From positions 62,001 to 126,000 of the forward strand of contig DLHF01000052.1 of NCBI GenBank assembly GCA_002483085.1: DNA of 64,000 nucleotides. The letters run 5' to 3'. Each line of letters starts with the position of its first letter. Position 1 is the first letter of the stretch. Under the pieces are notes generated by a model. The model worked only from the letters and a program-made list of their open reading frames with translations, searched no databases and had not been told where the DNA came from. The position numbers and the translations under genes are program-made. The DNA comes from Ignavibacteria bacterium UBA7675. Its GTDB lineage: Bacteria > Bacteroidota > Ignavibacteria > Kapaibacteriales > UB7675. Of the stretch, positions 33,859 to 43,474 are shown one piece after another.

Positions 33859-34170
33859 TTATTCCTGTTTTACGGAGTACACTGTTTCGCCCGGCTTGAT
33901 CATGCCATATTTTTCTCTGGCCAATCTTTCGATAAGAAGAGTATCTGCTTGGAGCTGTTGAATAGTAGCGCGCAGGGAGTCTTGCTGTGCATGAGCCTGC
34001 CGAATTTCGTCGAGCACTTCTTTCTTCTCGATTTCTAAACCAGCGCGAGCGATAATACCGCGCCGCGAAAACAGCACAAAGCCGAGCACAGGCACAAGTA
34101 CAATAATCGAGAGCACGAGGCGCCGCCGTGTAAGTCGTTTGCGCTGCTTATAAGGGCTTAGTTGATTCAT
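33859..34170 (-). CDS. Septum formation protein FtsB/DivIC-like
   Basis: A 103-residue bitopic protein: a basic cytosolic start (PYKQRKRLTRRR), one membrane helix (LVLSIIVLVPVLGFVLF), then a coiled coil with a REKYGMIKPGETVY end typical of FtsB/DivIC. I use the ATG at 34168-34170; a 48-codon extension upstream is implausible. It would bridge FtsL and the septal synthase at division. It is convergent with the antiporter gene. Confidence 0.88.
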   Translation of the reverse strand: MNQLSPYKQRKRLTRRRLVLSIIVLVPVLGFVLFSRRGIIARAGLEIEKKEVLDEIRQAHAQQDSLRATIQQLQADTLLIERLAREKYGMIKPGETVYSVKQE

Positions 34171-34261
34171 ATACTGCAAAATATCGGCTTTGTACCTTGT
34201 GGTTCTGGCGGCGCTGTTGCGCTCTGCCAGAATGACGGCTGTTGGCTGCGGGCACAAAATA

Positions 34262-34303
34262 CAAAAAAGCAGGCACGCCTCCATACGATGGGCGGGTGCC
34301 TGC
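34262..34303 (-). terminator. Rho-independent terminator
   Basis: Stem AGCAGGCAC / GTGCCTGCT with a T run on the minus strand (ACAAAAAAG on plus). It lies downstream of the FapA-like gene at 34368. Confidence 0.8.
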
Positions 34304-34367
34304 TGCAAGATCATCCTCGGGAAGGCCGGTATTGTTCTGCTATGCTATCTGCACAATGTACCCGCGA

Positions 34368-35291
34368 TCAGGAGAGTACTTCTGCATTGGAGACAGCGTA
34401 GTACGGCTCTACAATGACTTCTTTGCCATCGGTCGAGCACATAATCGACTGCATAGTCTGGCTGGTTTCGTATCGGCTGCCTTCAATTTCGATGAACACT
34501 CCATTGCTACAGCGCGAGCGGATGATCACCGTACCGGGAGCTTTTTTAATAGTCATTGTCGACTGCATGAGCTGGTCGCGTTCGGCTTTGTGTGCGGCAA
34601 TATCTTTTTCGATATCCACGCGCTGCTGTTTGATAGATTCAAACTGCGGGATATGCACGCCAATCAGCCGTTTTTCCACGATTTTGCGCGCAAAGATATC
34701 GATACAGTCTTTTACCTGTACCAGGTCGTTTTCCAAGTACCGCACTCTGGCCTCAAGAGCTGCAATTTTCGCTTTTATAATTTTTCTGTCGCCGAGCACA
34801 ATCGACAGCCGCGTTGTATCGCCGGGGCTGAGCGCGTGTTCGAGCGTAATATTGCCATTGCAGGCGAGCCTTCCACCGCGCACCGTAGCAGCCGTACCCA
34901 TAATCGAGCCTGCGGCCATATAGCTGCTGGCTACTGATTCGGTATCGATGTGGATATCGCCATAGGACCAGAAATTAGAATTCAGCGCGTGATGCAGCGA
35001 GATATTATTGTGCGAGAAGATATTGCAATCTTTGATTTCGCCATCTATTCTGACGGAGCCATAAGCAAGCAGATTCGCATTAGTTAGGCTGCCTTTGCAA
35101 TGTACATTCCCATACACACGCAAGGTATGCCCACCCATATCTACAGGTCTGTAAAATATAACATTACTCATCAGCTCAAGCGATTCACCAGCGCTTACAG
35201 CTTCCTTAAACTCTATAACTTTCGATGTATCTGCAGAGATAGATTTTTCGAGGAATGACTCGGCGAGCTGCAGAAGAAGATCGGTTTCCAT
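34368..35291 (-). CDS. FapA-like (DUF342) polymer-helix protein, copy 1
   Basis: A 307-residue protein with a right-handed beta-helix-like middle (ANLLAYGSVRIDGEIKDCNIFSHNNISL ... SSYMAAGSIMGTAATVRGGRL), then a coiled coil (~180-245), then a small terminal domain. The sequence pattern is that of FapA/DUF342 proteins, named from flagellar assembly in Vibrio but widespread in non-flagellate bacteria. No flagellar genes are present here. It lies 164 bp downstream of a paralogue on the same strand. The role is unknown; a cytosolic scaffold is one possibility. Confidence 0.75.
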   Translation of the reverse strand: METDLLLQLAESFLEKSISADTSKVIEFKEAVSAGESLELMSNVIFYRPVDMGGHTLRVYGNVHCKGSLTNANLLAYGSVRIDGEIKDCNIFSHNNISLHHALNSNFWSYGDIHIDTESVASSYMAAGSIMGTAATVRGGRLACNGNITLEHALSPGDTTRLSIVLGDRKIIKAKIAALEARVRYLENDLVQVKDCIDIFARKIVEKRLIGVHIPQFESIKQQRVDIEKDIAAHKAERDQLMQSTMTIKKAPGTVIIRSRCSNGVFIEIEGSRYETSQTMQSIMCSTDGKEVIVEPYYAVSNAEVLS

Positions 35292-35454
35292 AACAACACT
35301 CTACTACAGAATGTACTAAAAAAGTATGTGCCGGGGGGCTCTGCTGCCTCTGCAGTAGTTCCCGGACATTATACAATTGGGTAATGACAGCAATACATGA
35401 ACAAGAACGCTTTGTTCACTGACGGATTGCATCGTGACTATTATCGAACAATCG

Positions 35455-36393
35455 TTACAATTCTATATAGGTAATTTTATCATCGTCGTCCTGATGCTCG
35501 TATCGCACTGGGCCTACGTTGATTTCGTTGCCTTGCGCGCTAAACTCTACAGACGACATTGGTTCGGTCGTCATATACCGGCGACCGCCTATATCAATAG
35601 CGATATTATCACCGGCATAAGCCAGTATGGAAACTGTACTTTGCTTGGTTTGCCGTGTGGTAGCTTGTGTGCGCAGAGCTTCAAGCAATTCTTTTTTCTT
35701 TTTCAGTTCATCCTCAAGCCGCATCTGGCGATCCTGGAGCTGCTGAAGCGCCGTAATCAGGCCATTGCTCGGTCGCGACATTACCATGCGGGTTGCATCT
35801 TTCAGCATATCCTTGGTTTCCGTGCGTTCTTCGTTCAGCTTCAGAATATAGTTGTTGAGAATTCGCAGCGTAGACATATACAGATTTCTGCTGCCCACGC
35901 TCAGCGTCGTAGGTGGCTTTCCAGTAATTGTGTAGGCACTTTGCACCACAATATCGCTGCCCGCCGTCATTGTGCCGCCCAGCACTGAAGCCCGTTCGCC
36001 AATAATGGAGCCCATCGTGCTCGACGTACAGTCGGCTGTTTCCGATTCGATAAGGAGGTCGCCGTAGCAAACAAACAACGAGGTTTCCGACTTCTCTACC
36101 TGGATAGAATCGAGCGAAAATATTGTGCAGTTCTTGCTTGTTCCTTCAATTACAATCTTGCCAAGCGCTAGGATGATAGCGTTGTCGATACTCTCGCGAA
36201 ATGTTGTATCGCCACAGACGCGCAGGACATAGCCCGACATGTTGATGTCGTGCAAAAACACCGTACTCGAAGGCAGTGCCAGCGATTCTCCTGCTCTGAA
36301 CGCTTTGTCTAATGTAATAGGGTCGCGCCGCTGAGCAGGTGTATAGTTGGAAACAAAGTGCTCTATCAGTTGCAGAAAGCGGGGGGTAGTCAT
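35455..36393 (-). CDS. FapA-like (DUF342) protein, copy 2
   Basis: A 312-residue paralogue of the 34368-35291 protein. It has the same order: an N-terminal helix (FLQLIEHFVSNYTPA), a beta-helix core (AIILALGKIVIEGTSKNCTIFSLDSIQVE, CTSSTMGSIIGERASVLGGTM), TTLSVGSRNLY, a coiled coil with a Lys/Glu-rich stretch, then a C-terminal beta domain (NIAIDIGGRRYMTTEPMSSVEFS). The pair is diverged in sequence but not in layout, suggesting an old duplication and perhaps a heteromer. Function unknown. Confidence 0.75.
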   Translation of the reverse strand: MTTPRFLQLIEHFVSNYTPAQRRDPITLDKAFRAGESLALPSSTVFLHDINMSGYVLRVCGDTTFRESIDNAIILALGKIVIEGTSKNCTIFSLDSIQVEKSETSLFVCYGDLLIESETADCTSSTMGSIIGERASVLGGTMTAGSDIVVQSAYTITGKPPTTLSVGSRNLYMSTLRILNNYILKLNEERTETKDMLKDATRMVMSRPSNGLITALQQLQDRQMRLEDELKKKKELLEALRTQATTRQTKQSTVSILAYAGDNIAIDIGGRRYMTTEPMSSVEFSAQGNEINVGPVRYEHQDDDDKITYIEL

Positions 36394-37009
36394 AGCTGCT
36401 TGCCCGTACTGCGCTGGATAATAGCATCTGCCCCTATGCTATATAGGGCGGATGAACTGGTCTTGGGCTACAATTTATACAAGGCAAAAATTGCGAGCTA
36501 ATGTTTTCTTAACACACCCGAGAAATTTCTGGGATGGGTGTGGGATGTGTAGCTTTAGGATTCTACAAGCGCAACGCCGAGCTGCGAAGTCTATTGGTGT
36601 CAAGGACAAGCGCTTCAGCACTGGCGGAGCAATCCGTGATAGGCCAGCGAATCGAGCGAAAAATCTGGCAGTTTCGGCTTTTTTCTTTGATTTCTGCACA
36701 GCCAAGGGCGAGTACTGCAGTGTGGGGCGGGCGTCGTTTGGCGTCCGTGAGTCGCCGGGGTCGATATCGTCCGCGCATGTAGTACATAGGAACGGTGCGA
36801 AGACGAGCTGTGATAACACCGGTTTGCCGCTGCCCAGCCGCCGAGCAGGAGTGGAGGCCGAAAAAAAAGCGGAGAAGGCAGAACAGCCACGCGGCGGGTA
36901 TGCTGCGCGGTGCAACGACGGAACGACAGTGCGGAGACCGAAGCGCTCCATCGGGTTCGAGCAACCTACCGGCACAAGAGAGTAGTGTTTTGTGTAGGAG
37001 CGGCGATAC
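36394..37009. other. Gene-free spacer with a reverse A-module repeat
   Basis: Long open frames run through on both strands, but they have no start signal, are Arg/Ser/Cys-rich and match the repeat shadows seen elsewhere. A reverse A module lies at about 36885-36955 (AGCCACGCGGCGGGTATGCT, GCGCGGTGCAACG). The GCGTC-rich stretch at 36728-36760 may be a decayed B module. Confidence 0.55.
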
Positions 37010-37037
37010 AAAAAAGCCCTTCCTGTGCGGGAAGGGC
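37010..37037 (-). terminator. Rho-independent terminator of gcvP
   Basis: GCCCTTCC / GGAAGGGC stem with a 6-nt loop, followed on the minus strand by a T run; 30 bp past the gcvP stop. Confidence 0.88.
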
Positions 37038-37066
37038 CGATCTGTTGTTTGGCTGAAGGGCTGAGC

Positions 37067-39997
37067 TTACGCGGTGGCTTCTGCTTCCGCCTGCAATTCA
37101 CTGCCTTCGATGTACTCTTCGGGCGACGGGCAGGAGCAAATAAGCGTTCTGTCGCCATAGGTATTATTTACACGGCCTACGCTGGGCCAGAACTTTGCAT
37201 GGCGCAGCCAGGGTGCCGGGTAAGCAGCTTTTTCGCGCGGGTACGGATGGCTCCACACATCGGCTGTCACCGTCATGGCTGTATGCGGGGCATTTTTCAG
37301 CACATTGTCCTGGCGGTCGGCTGTACCGTTCTCGATTTCGGCAATTTCAGCACCGATAGAGATCAGCGCATCGCAGAAGCGGTCGAGCTCCTCCAGATTT
37401 TCGCTTTCAGTTGGCTCGATCATCAGCGTACCGGGCACGGGGAAGGACACGGTAGGAGCGTGGAAACCGTAGTCCATGAGGCGTTTTGCGATGTCTTCTA
37501 CTTCAACACCAGCGGTTTGCTTATAGCGGCGCATATCTACAATCATTTCGTGGGCAGCGCGGCCATGAGTGCCTTTGTAGAGAATAGGGAAATGCTGCTC
37601 TAAGCGGCTTTTGATATAATTAGCGTTGAGAATCGCCAGCTTTGTTGCTTCTGTAAGACCCTCGCCGCCCATCATGCGGATATACGCCCACGAGATAAGC
37701 AGGATACTGGCGCTGCCCCAGGGGGCTGCCGATACTGCTGCGTGGTCGCGGTTATCGACCGGCACAACTACATGGCCGGGCAGGAACGGAGCGAGATCGG
37801 CTACAACACCAATGGGGCCCATGCCGGGACCGCCGCCGCCATGAGGTATGCAGAATGTCTTGTGCAGATTGATGTGGCACACATCAGCGCCGATAGCGCG
37901 CGGGCTTGTAAGCCCTACCTGAGCATTCATATTAGCGCCGTCCATGTACACGCGTCCGCCGTGCTCGTGGATGAGCTTGCATATATCGGCAATATGCTCT
38001 TCGAAAACGCCGTGCGTAGAGGGGTAAGTCACCATTAGTGCCGAGAGATTAGCGCTGTTTTGCTCTACTTTTGCCTTCAGATCGGCAAAGTCGATATTGC
38101 CCTGTTCATCGGTTTTGACCACGACTACTTTCATGCCTGCCATCACAGCGCTGGCTGGGTTGGTACCGTGTGCCGACGCGGGAATCACTACTACATTTCT
38201 GTGGCCATCGCCCCGGCTGATATGATAATCGCGTATTACCATCAGGCCCGCGTATTCGCCCTGAGCGCCGGAGTTCGGCTGGAGCGAGAACGCGTCGAAG
38301 CCTGTAATTTCGCACAGCGCATTTCGCAATTCTTCAAAAATCACCTGGTAGCCACGTGTCTGGTCGACCGGCGCAAACGGGTGAATAGCGCCAAATTCAG
38401 GCCAGGTAACGGGGATCATTTCCGATGTCGCATTCAGCTTCATGGTACAGGAGCCGAGGGGAATCATCGAATGCACGAGCGAAAGATCCTTGTTCTCAAG
38501 GCTTTTCATATAGCGAAGCATTTCCGACTCAGAGTGGTGCTTATTGAACACCGCATGAGCGAGATAGTCGGAAGTACGGCGCAGAGCGGAAGGAGCATTG
38601 AGCTCGATATCATGTTGCAGGGCAAAAACATCTACGTGCCGGTCGCCGCTGCCCATTGCGCGGATAAACACTTCTATCATAGCACGCACATCGTCGAGTG
38701 TCGCTACTTCGTCCAGCGAAACACCGATATCTCCATTGTCGAAATAGCGGAAATTGATTCCTGCCGCAAGTGCTTCAGTACGCACGGCATCGGCATTGGA
38801 GCAGGCTACGCGCAGTGTATCGAAGTATTGAGAGTAGAGCACATCTACGCCTATCTGCGAAAGGCCGCGATGCAGCACTTGAGCGAGCCCATTGATACGG
38901 CTGGCGATAGCGCGCAGGCCTTTGGGGCCGTGATACACTGCGTACATACTCGCCATGACTGCCAGCAGCACCTGAGCCGTGCAGATATTACTGGTCGCCT
39001 TGTCGCGGCGGATGTGCTGCTCGCGTGTTTGCAGAGCCATGCGGTACGCCGTATTGCCATGAGCATCGACCGACACACCGATAATACGACCGGGCATCAG
39101 GCGTTTGTATTCATCTTTTGTAGCAAAGAATGCTGCGTGGGGGCCTCCATAGCCGAGAGGAACGCCGAAGCGTTGAGCCGAGCCGAGCACGATATCAGCG
39201 CCAAATTCACCCGGAGGGGTGAGCAGCAGCAGGCTCATCAGATCGGCGGCAACGGCTACCAAAGCGCCGTTTGCATGCACTTTTTCGCACAAGAGGCTGT
39301 AGTCGTAGATCGCGCCATCGCCAGCGGGATACTGTACGAGCACGCCAAATATTTTGCTGTTCCACTCGCTTGTTTCTATTTCGCGGTGGTTGCCCACTAC
39401 CAGATTAATGCCCAGCGGAGCCGAACGGGTCTTCAGAATGTCGACAGTCTGCGGCAAGCAGGTATCGGAGACAAAAAAGACATTGGCTTCGTTGCGCTCA
39501 AGCTCCTTGCTGCGCGCGGCAAACATGAGATTCATGGCTTCAGCAGCGGCTGTACCCTCGTCGAGCAGCGACGCATTAGCGATTTCCATGCCCGTGAGGT
39601 CGATGACCAGCGTTTGGAAATTCAGCAGCGCTTCCAAGCGGCCCTGAGCGATTTCCGCTTGGTAGGGTGTGTACTGAGTGTACCAACCCGGATTCTCCAT
39701 CACATTGCGCAGGATCACCGGAGGAGTGATCGTGTCGTAGTACCCCATGCCGATATAAGACCGATTGAGAGTATTCTGGGCAGCAATTGTCCGAGCGTAG
39801 TTAAGCAGCGCGAATTCGCTTTTTGCCGCAGGAATGTTCAGCGGTTGTTTCAGGCGGATATTCGCAGGAATCGTTTCGCTGATAAGCTGATCGAGAGAAT
39901 CGACACCGAGAGCCCTGAGCATGGCTTCCTGCTCGGCGACATCCGGCCCGATGTGCCTGTTTACGAATTTGTCGGCGCGTTCGAGGAGACTGTTCAT
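37067..39997 (-). CDS. gcvP: Glycine dehydrogenase (decarboxylating), P-protein
   Basis: PLP enzyme of the glycine cleavage system that decarboxylates glycine and hands the aminomethyl group to the H-protein lipoate. At 976 residues it is the fused P1-P2 form. The cofactor lysine is Lys713 (NLHKTFCIPHGGGGPGMGPIG). N-terminal RHIGPDVAEQEAMLRALG, YIGMGYYDTITPPVILRN and TPYQAEIAQGRLEALLNFQT are all family-standard. I prefer the ATG at 39995-39997; a GTG nine bases earlier also fits. No gcvT, gcvH or lpd is adjacent, and I see no glycine riboswitch upstream. Confidence 0.97.
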   Translation of the reverse strand: MNSLLERADKFVNRHIGPDVAEQEAMLRALGVDSLDQLISETIPANIRLKQPLNIPAAKSEFALLNYARTIAAQNTLNRSYIGMGYYDTITPPVILRNVMENPGWYTQYTPYQAEIAQGRLEALLNFQTLVIDLTGMEIANASLLDEGTAAAEAMNLMFAARSKELERNEANVFFVSDTCLPQTVDILKTRSAPLGINLVVGNHREIETSEWNSKIFGVLVQYPAGDGAIYDYSLLCEKVHANGALVAVAADLMSLLLLTPPGEFGADIVLGSAQRFGVPLGYGGPHAAFFATKDEYKRLMPGRIIGVSVDAHGNTAYRMALQTREQHIRRDKATSNICTAQVLLAVMASMYAVYHGPKGLRAIASRINGLAQVLHRGLSQIGVDVLYSQYFDTLRVACSNADAVRTEALAAGINFRYFDNGDIGVSLDEVATLDDVRAMIEVFIRAMGSGDRHVDVFALQHDIELNAPSALRRTSDYLAHAVFNKHHSESEMLRYMKSLENKDLSLVHSMIPLGSCTMKLNATSEMIPVTWPEFGAIHPFAPVDQTRGYQVIFEELRNALCEITGFDAFSLQPNSGAQGEYAGLMVIRDYHISRGDGHRNVVVIPASAHGTNPASAVMAGMKVVVVKTDEQGNIDFADLKAKVEQNSANLSALMVTYPSTHGVFEEHIADICKLIHEHGGRVYMDGANMNAQVGLTSPRAIGADVCHINLHKTFCIPHGGGGPGMGPIGVVADLAPFLPGHVVVPVDNRDHAAVSAAPWGSASILLISWAYIRMMGGEGLTEATKLAILNANYIKSRLEQHFPILYKGTHGRAAHEMIVDMRRYKQTAGVEVEDIAKRLMDYGFHAPTVSFPVPGTLMIEPTESENLEELDRFCDALISIGAEIAEIENGTADRQDNVLKNAPHTAMTVTADVWSHPYPREKAAYPAPWLRHAKFWPSVGRVNNTYGDRTLICSCPSPEEYIEGSELQAEAEATA

Positions 39998-40361
39998 GTA
40001 GACCACACGAAAAGGAGTTTTAAAAACAGGAGATCGTAAAATCCTACAAAAGTACGGGAGAAATGCTTCTTAACCAACTATGTGTACAGTGCCTGAAGCT
40101 GTATCTGCCCGGCTGCTATGACGAACAATCGGTGCGTTTCGTATGGAGTTCTGTCTGGCATCGGTAGCTGGGCAATCGGTGGCACCTGCCGATTGGCGTG
40201 TTTCTTCGGAGAGGTTGAACAAGCCCTTATACGCCGGTATCTGCTGCATGGCAGGCTATCAGATGCCCGGTTGTTATCACTAATCGCAACGCTATTGGCT
40301 GCAAGCCCTTTTCGCGTATATTCGCGGCAAGTTCTGTTTTCCGATTTGTACGCTTGTGCTC
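39998..40361. other. Divergent intergenic region (gcvP / lgt-like)
   Basis: A 364-bp space between divergent genes, presumably holding both promoters. I find no repeat of the A/B family, no tandem glycine aptamer and no clear hairpin. Nothing firm to annotate. Confidence 0.4.
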
Positions 40362-41138
40362 ATGCTCTTCCCCATCGACATTCACAGTGGTTCGCTCCGT
40401 GTGCCTGCGCATCTTCTGTTCGAGACACTGGCCTATACCATCGGCTTTCGTTATTTTTTGCGTTTACGCAAGCGTGCGCACGATGCCATTAGCACGAATG
40501 ACAGGCTTTGGATTTTGCTCGGTGCGGCGCTTGGTGCGCTGGTAGGAGCGCGGGTGCTGGCTCTGTTAGAGAATCCGATAGCGCTGCTGCACGACGGCCT
40601 TACGCTCGAAGTGTTGCTCGCTTCCAAGACAATTGTCGGCGGGTTGCTGGGCGGGCTTGTCGGGACAGAACTCACGAAAAAGGCAATAGGCGTTCGCTCT
40701 TCTTCCGGCGATCTGATGACGTTTCCACTTATGTTGGCTATGATGATTGGTCGCGTGGGGTGCTTTAGTGCTGGGGTGGAGGATGGTACGCACGGGGTGG
40801 CAACAGCTCTGCCGTGGGGCATCGACCAAGGTGATGGCATAGCTCGACACCCAACAAATCTGTACGAAATTTTGTTCCTCGGATTGCTGTGGTTCTGTAT
40901 TGTGCAGATAGAAAAACGCATGCCGCTGGCCGATGGTGCGCGCTTCCGGCTGTTTTTGGCGTCGTATCTGCTGTTTCGCTTTTGTGTCGAGTTCATCAAA
41001 CCCGTGTATCGGTTCGATGTTGGCCTGAGCACAATTCAGATTGCCTGCCTGCTCGGGTTGGTGTATTATCGCGATGTGTTTTTTCGTCCCGGTTCGTTAG
41101 TGCAGCCCACAGCCAGCGATCTTGCTGGTAAAAGATAG
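40362..41138 (+). CDS. Prolipoprotein diacylglyceryl transferase family protein
   Basis: A 258-residue multi-pass membrane protein of the Lgt family, which moves a diacylglyceryl group from phosphatidylglycerol to the lipobox cysteine. The ATG at 40362 is two codons after a possible GTG. Signatures: KTIVGGLLGGLVGTELTKK, MMIGRVGCFSAGVEDGTHG (Lgt signature region, with Cys-Phe where many Lgt have Asn-Phe) and RHPTNLYEILFL. The region around GRVGCF departs from canonical Lgt, so this may be a second, divergent paralogue instead of the housekeeping enzyme. The window has several lipoprotein substrates. Confidence 0.8.
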   Translation: MLFPIDIHSGSLRVPAHLLFETLAYTIGFRYFLRLRKRAHDAISTNDRLWILLGAALGALVGARVLALLENPIALLHDGLTLEVLLASKTIVGGLLGGLVGTELTKKAIGVRSSSGDLMTFPLMLAMMIGRVGCFSAGVEDGTHGVATALPWGIDQGDGIARHPTNLYEILFLGLLWFCIVQIEKRMPLADGARFRLFLASYLLFRFCVEFIKPVYRFDVGLSTIQIACLLGLVYYRDVFFRPGSLVQPTASDLAGKR

Positions 41139-41149
41139 TAGCGAAAGAG

Positions 41150-41345
41150 CGCCTTCAGTCTCTGTTCGTGTGCTTGGCCTCTGCACCGCGCTGCACGAGC
41201 CGCCGCGTAGCTATTCTACCCCAATCGCTTTTTCTGGTACATGTGTCGGTTTCCGGCTTGGCGGCTGGCGGTTGGCCAATCGAAAAGCGGGTGCTGCGAC
41301 CGGTGACAGCGGCAGAACGGTTGCCCCAGCGACGCCCGTGCCACA
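41150..41345 (+). repeat. Dispersed intergenic repeat, complete A+B copy (forward)
   Basis: A module at 41176-41220 (CTCTGCACCGCGCTGCAC; CCGCCGCGTAGC). The linker has GTTTCCGG and GGCGGCTGGCGG. The B module starts at 41293 (TGCGACCGGTGACAGCGGC) and ends with GCGACGCCCGTGCC at 41342. The remaining ~300 bp to the next start show nothing recognisable. Confidence 0.75.
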
Positions 41346-41651
41346 GAAATCCTCTGTATTCATCCTCGCTACGGCCCTCACTGCCACTGCTTCTTTTGCA
41401 AAGTGAAACACGGTAGTTGTGTGATGTGTCACTGTCTTATTGCCAATCGACAACGAAAGTATATCCGCATTGTTCCACTTTGTACACCGGCACTTTATGC
41501 ACGACATTTATCCAATACTTCTTTTGCCATACGGCACTTTATTGGCGATGGATGGCCGGGAAATGTGCTGATGTTTTTTGTAGACGCACTGTGGCGCACT
41601 TCCCAATGTGCAAGCCGAAGATTGCGATTCATCATTTTTTTGCGAGAGTAT

Positions 41652-42035
41652 ATGAGAATTTTTCCAGTTGTAGTTACGGTCATGAGTATTCTTTTGTCGG
41701 CCTGTACAGTGCCAACGTCGTCTTTCTACAGAAGCGAGCAGTTGCAGGCTACGACTGGGAAACCGATCTATGGAGTAGTGCTGAAAAACGGCGACAATAT
41801 TCGATTCAATCACAGGGGGGGATGGTATCAGATGGCTGCGTCGGACAGCAGCGCCGTTGTTGTTGGTACTACGATGCAGGGCGATTCTGTTGCAATTGCG
41901 GGGCACCGCATTTTGGAACTAGAGGTGCGGAGTCGAGAATCAGATGCAGCAGGCTACGCCGTAGCAAGCGCTTGGGCAGCAGTAGGCATTGAACTGGTTA
42001 TCGCCCTTACTATTATTTCTATGTGGGCTCACTGA
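41652..42035 (+). CDS. Small lipoprotein
   Basis: A 127-residue predicted lipoprotein. Signal peptide MRIFPVVVTVMSILLSAC with the lipobox cysteine at residue 18, then a short mature domain (IYGVVLKNGDNIRFNHRGGWYQM) and a C-terminal hydrophobic helix (AAVGIELVIALTIISMW). The middle, VVLKNGDNIRF, resembles the start of the neighbouring 42035 protein's SH3-like strand pair. The start at 41652 follows GAGAG. Its stop TGA overlaps the ATG of the next gene (TGATG), so the two are translationally coupled. Function unknown. Confidence 0.8.
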   Translation: MRIFPVVVTVMSILLSACTVPTSSFYRSEQLQATTGKPIYGVVLKNGDNIRFNHRGGWYQMAASDSSAVVVGTTMQGDSVAIAGHRILELEVRSRESDAAGYAVASAWAAVGIELVIALTIISMWAH

Positions 42036-43318
42036 TGTGTTGTTCATTGCGGCATCGCCGTTGTTGTGGCATTGTGCTTTGCATACTGCTGATGCTACTG
42101 TGCAGCAGATCGGCATATGCACGAGACGGCAGAGTGATAAATGCACTTGTTTTTCCGCGTACAGGCGACGGAATAGCGGGAGAAATCTTTGGCGTTGATG
42201 ATGATTCGCTCACAGTGGTGGGCGATACAGTGTACCGGCTGGCTCGCACCGACATTGCGCGTATAGTTGTGCGCACAGAAGTGCCTCGCGGACGGGGATT
42301 TGTATATGGCGCTTGTACCGGCTTGGTCGGTTGGAATTTTATGTTGTCTGCCATTGATGGCCAGGCGCCTCTTCTGTCGGCTGAGATGTACGGTTCCTAC
42401 AAAAATCACAGATACAAAGCGAATTCCTTTTTATTAGCTCACCACACGCTGGCAGTTATTGCCATTTTTGGCGGCGCTGGATATTTTGTAGACGCACAGC
42501 ATTCTTATGGAGAGCATGCATTTACAATACCTACCGGTGCGGAAGAGGAGCAGCACAGCGTATGGAAAGAGCTTCAGGACGTGCTTGCAGATAATGTAGA
42601 AACACCTATACGGTTTTCTGTGGCATCGGCGGTTGTAGTACCAAGCATGAACCACTGGTTCCAGAGCGAGTTGTCGGCAAGTGGTTTTGATATAGACAGA
42701 GAGCGACCTTTTGGATATGGAGAGTACCTAATTGGCGAGGAAGAATACTACAATGCGGCTGCATTAGAGATCAATATCCTACGCCGCATTCAGGCGATGT
42801 ACCAGATCACTCCGCATGTGGAAGTGGGACTCTGTGTAGCATGGACGAGCGAGCCGAGGCTATACGCCATGCGGATTATAGACAGCCTCCGGCCCGGCGA
42901 CGTTAAGCGCTACTATCGTGCGCGGCAAAAACTGTCGGGAAGCGGGTACTACGCATGTGCAATGTACGACTTTGGGCGCTATGTAGACCCGCGCTGCAAT
43001 CTGCGGTTTGGCGGCGGAGCCGGGCTGGCAACAAACAGTTATATGCTGGATGGCGTGTTGTGGTCGCACCACGCAAACACAGCACCAGAGCGCGAACAGT
43101 ATTCTCATTTTGAATATTCTGGCACAGCATTCAGTACCATTTTTCTTGCTGAATGCTCCTGGCGTGTGTACGATAATTTGTCGCTTGGATTGGCGGCGGA
43201 CTATGTGTTTACTCCTTCCTCACGCGTGATACCTGTTGTTCCATTTCTCGGGCTTCAGGAGAAGCAATTTGCTCCCGGCAATGGCAGTATTGGCGTTACA
43301 TTTGGCCTGCATTTCTAA
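42035..43318 (+). CDS. Predicted outer-membrane/periplasmic protein, coupled to the lipoprotein
   Basis: A 427-residue protein. The ATG at 42035 overlaps the preceding stop; a GTG four codons upstream is less likely. A signal peptide (CCGIVLCILLMLLCSRSAYA) leads a short beta segment (GEIFGVDDDSLTVVGDTVYRLARTDIARIVV) seen in proteins that wrap lipid or metal-handling domains. A membrane-like stretch follows, then a C-terminal half rich in alternating strands (YYACAMYDFGRYVDPRCNLRFGGGAGLATN ... GSIGVTFGLHF) ending in Phe, typical of an outer-membrane barrel. No family was recognised. Confidence 0.7.
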   Translation: MCCSLRHRRCCGIVLCILLMLLCSRSAYARDGRVINALVFPRTGDGIAGEIFGVDDDSLTVVGDTVYRLARTDIARIVVRTEVPRGRGFVYGACTGLVGWNFMLSAIDGQAPLLSAEMYGSYKNHRYKANSFLLAHHTLAVIAIFGGAGYFVDAQHSYGEHAFTIPTGAEEEQHSVWKELQDVLADNVETPIRFSVASAVVVPSMNHWFQSELSASGFDIDRERPFGYGEYLIGEEEYYNAAALEINILRRIQAMYQITPHVEVGLCVAWTSEPRLYAMRIIDSLRPGDVKRYYRARQKLSGSGYYACAMYDFGRYVDPRCNLRFGGGAGLATNSYMLDGVLWSHHANTAPEREQYSHFEYSGTAFSTIFLAECSWRVYDNLSLGLAADYVFTPSSRVIPVVPFLGLQEKQFAPGNGSIGVTFGLHF

Positions 43319-43474
43319 CCATTGCGATAAAGGCTGCACAGCACGCGGCAAGGCCGAAGACAGAAGCACCACTTGGATCACTGCAAAGAAAGAGCGCGTG
43401 CAACAGGAATCTGTTGGAAAATGACCGCTGCTGCGCTATTATAGCTGGTCTTTTTTTCTACAGGAATACCGTGC

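Noticed and set aside
36940..36975. GGGTTCGAGCAACC as a tRNA T-arm
   Set aside because: No matching acceptor, D or anticodon arms can be built around it. I saw no tRNA elsewhere in the window either.
36475..37158. A 227-residue open frame on the minus strand before gcvP's end
   Set aside because: It overlaps the gcvP terminator and 3' end, is Arg/Ser/Pro-rich and shares peptide shadows (AAYPPRGCSA) with the A repeat in other gaps.
39998..40361. Possible glycine riboswitch before gcvP
   Set aside because: I do not see the tandem aptamer core or a following expression platform. A covariance search would be decisive.
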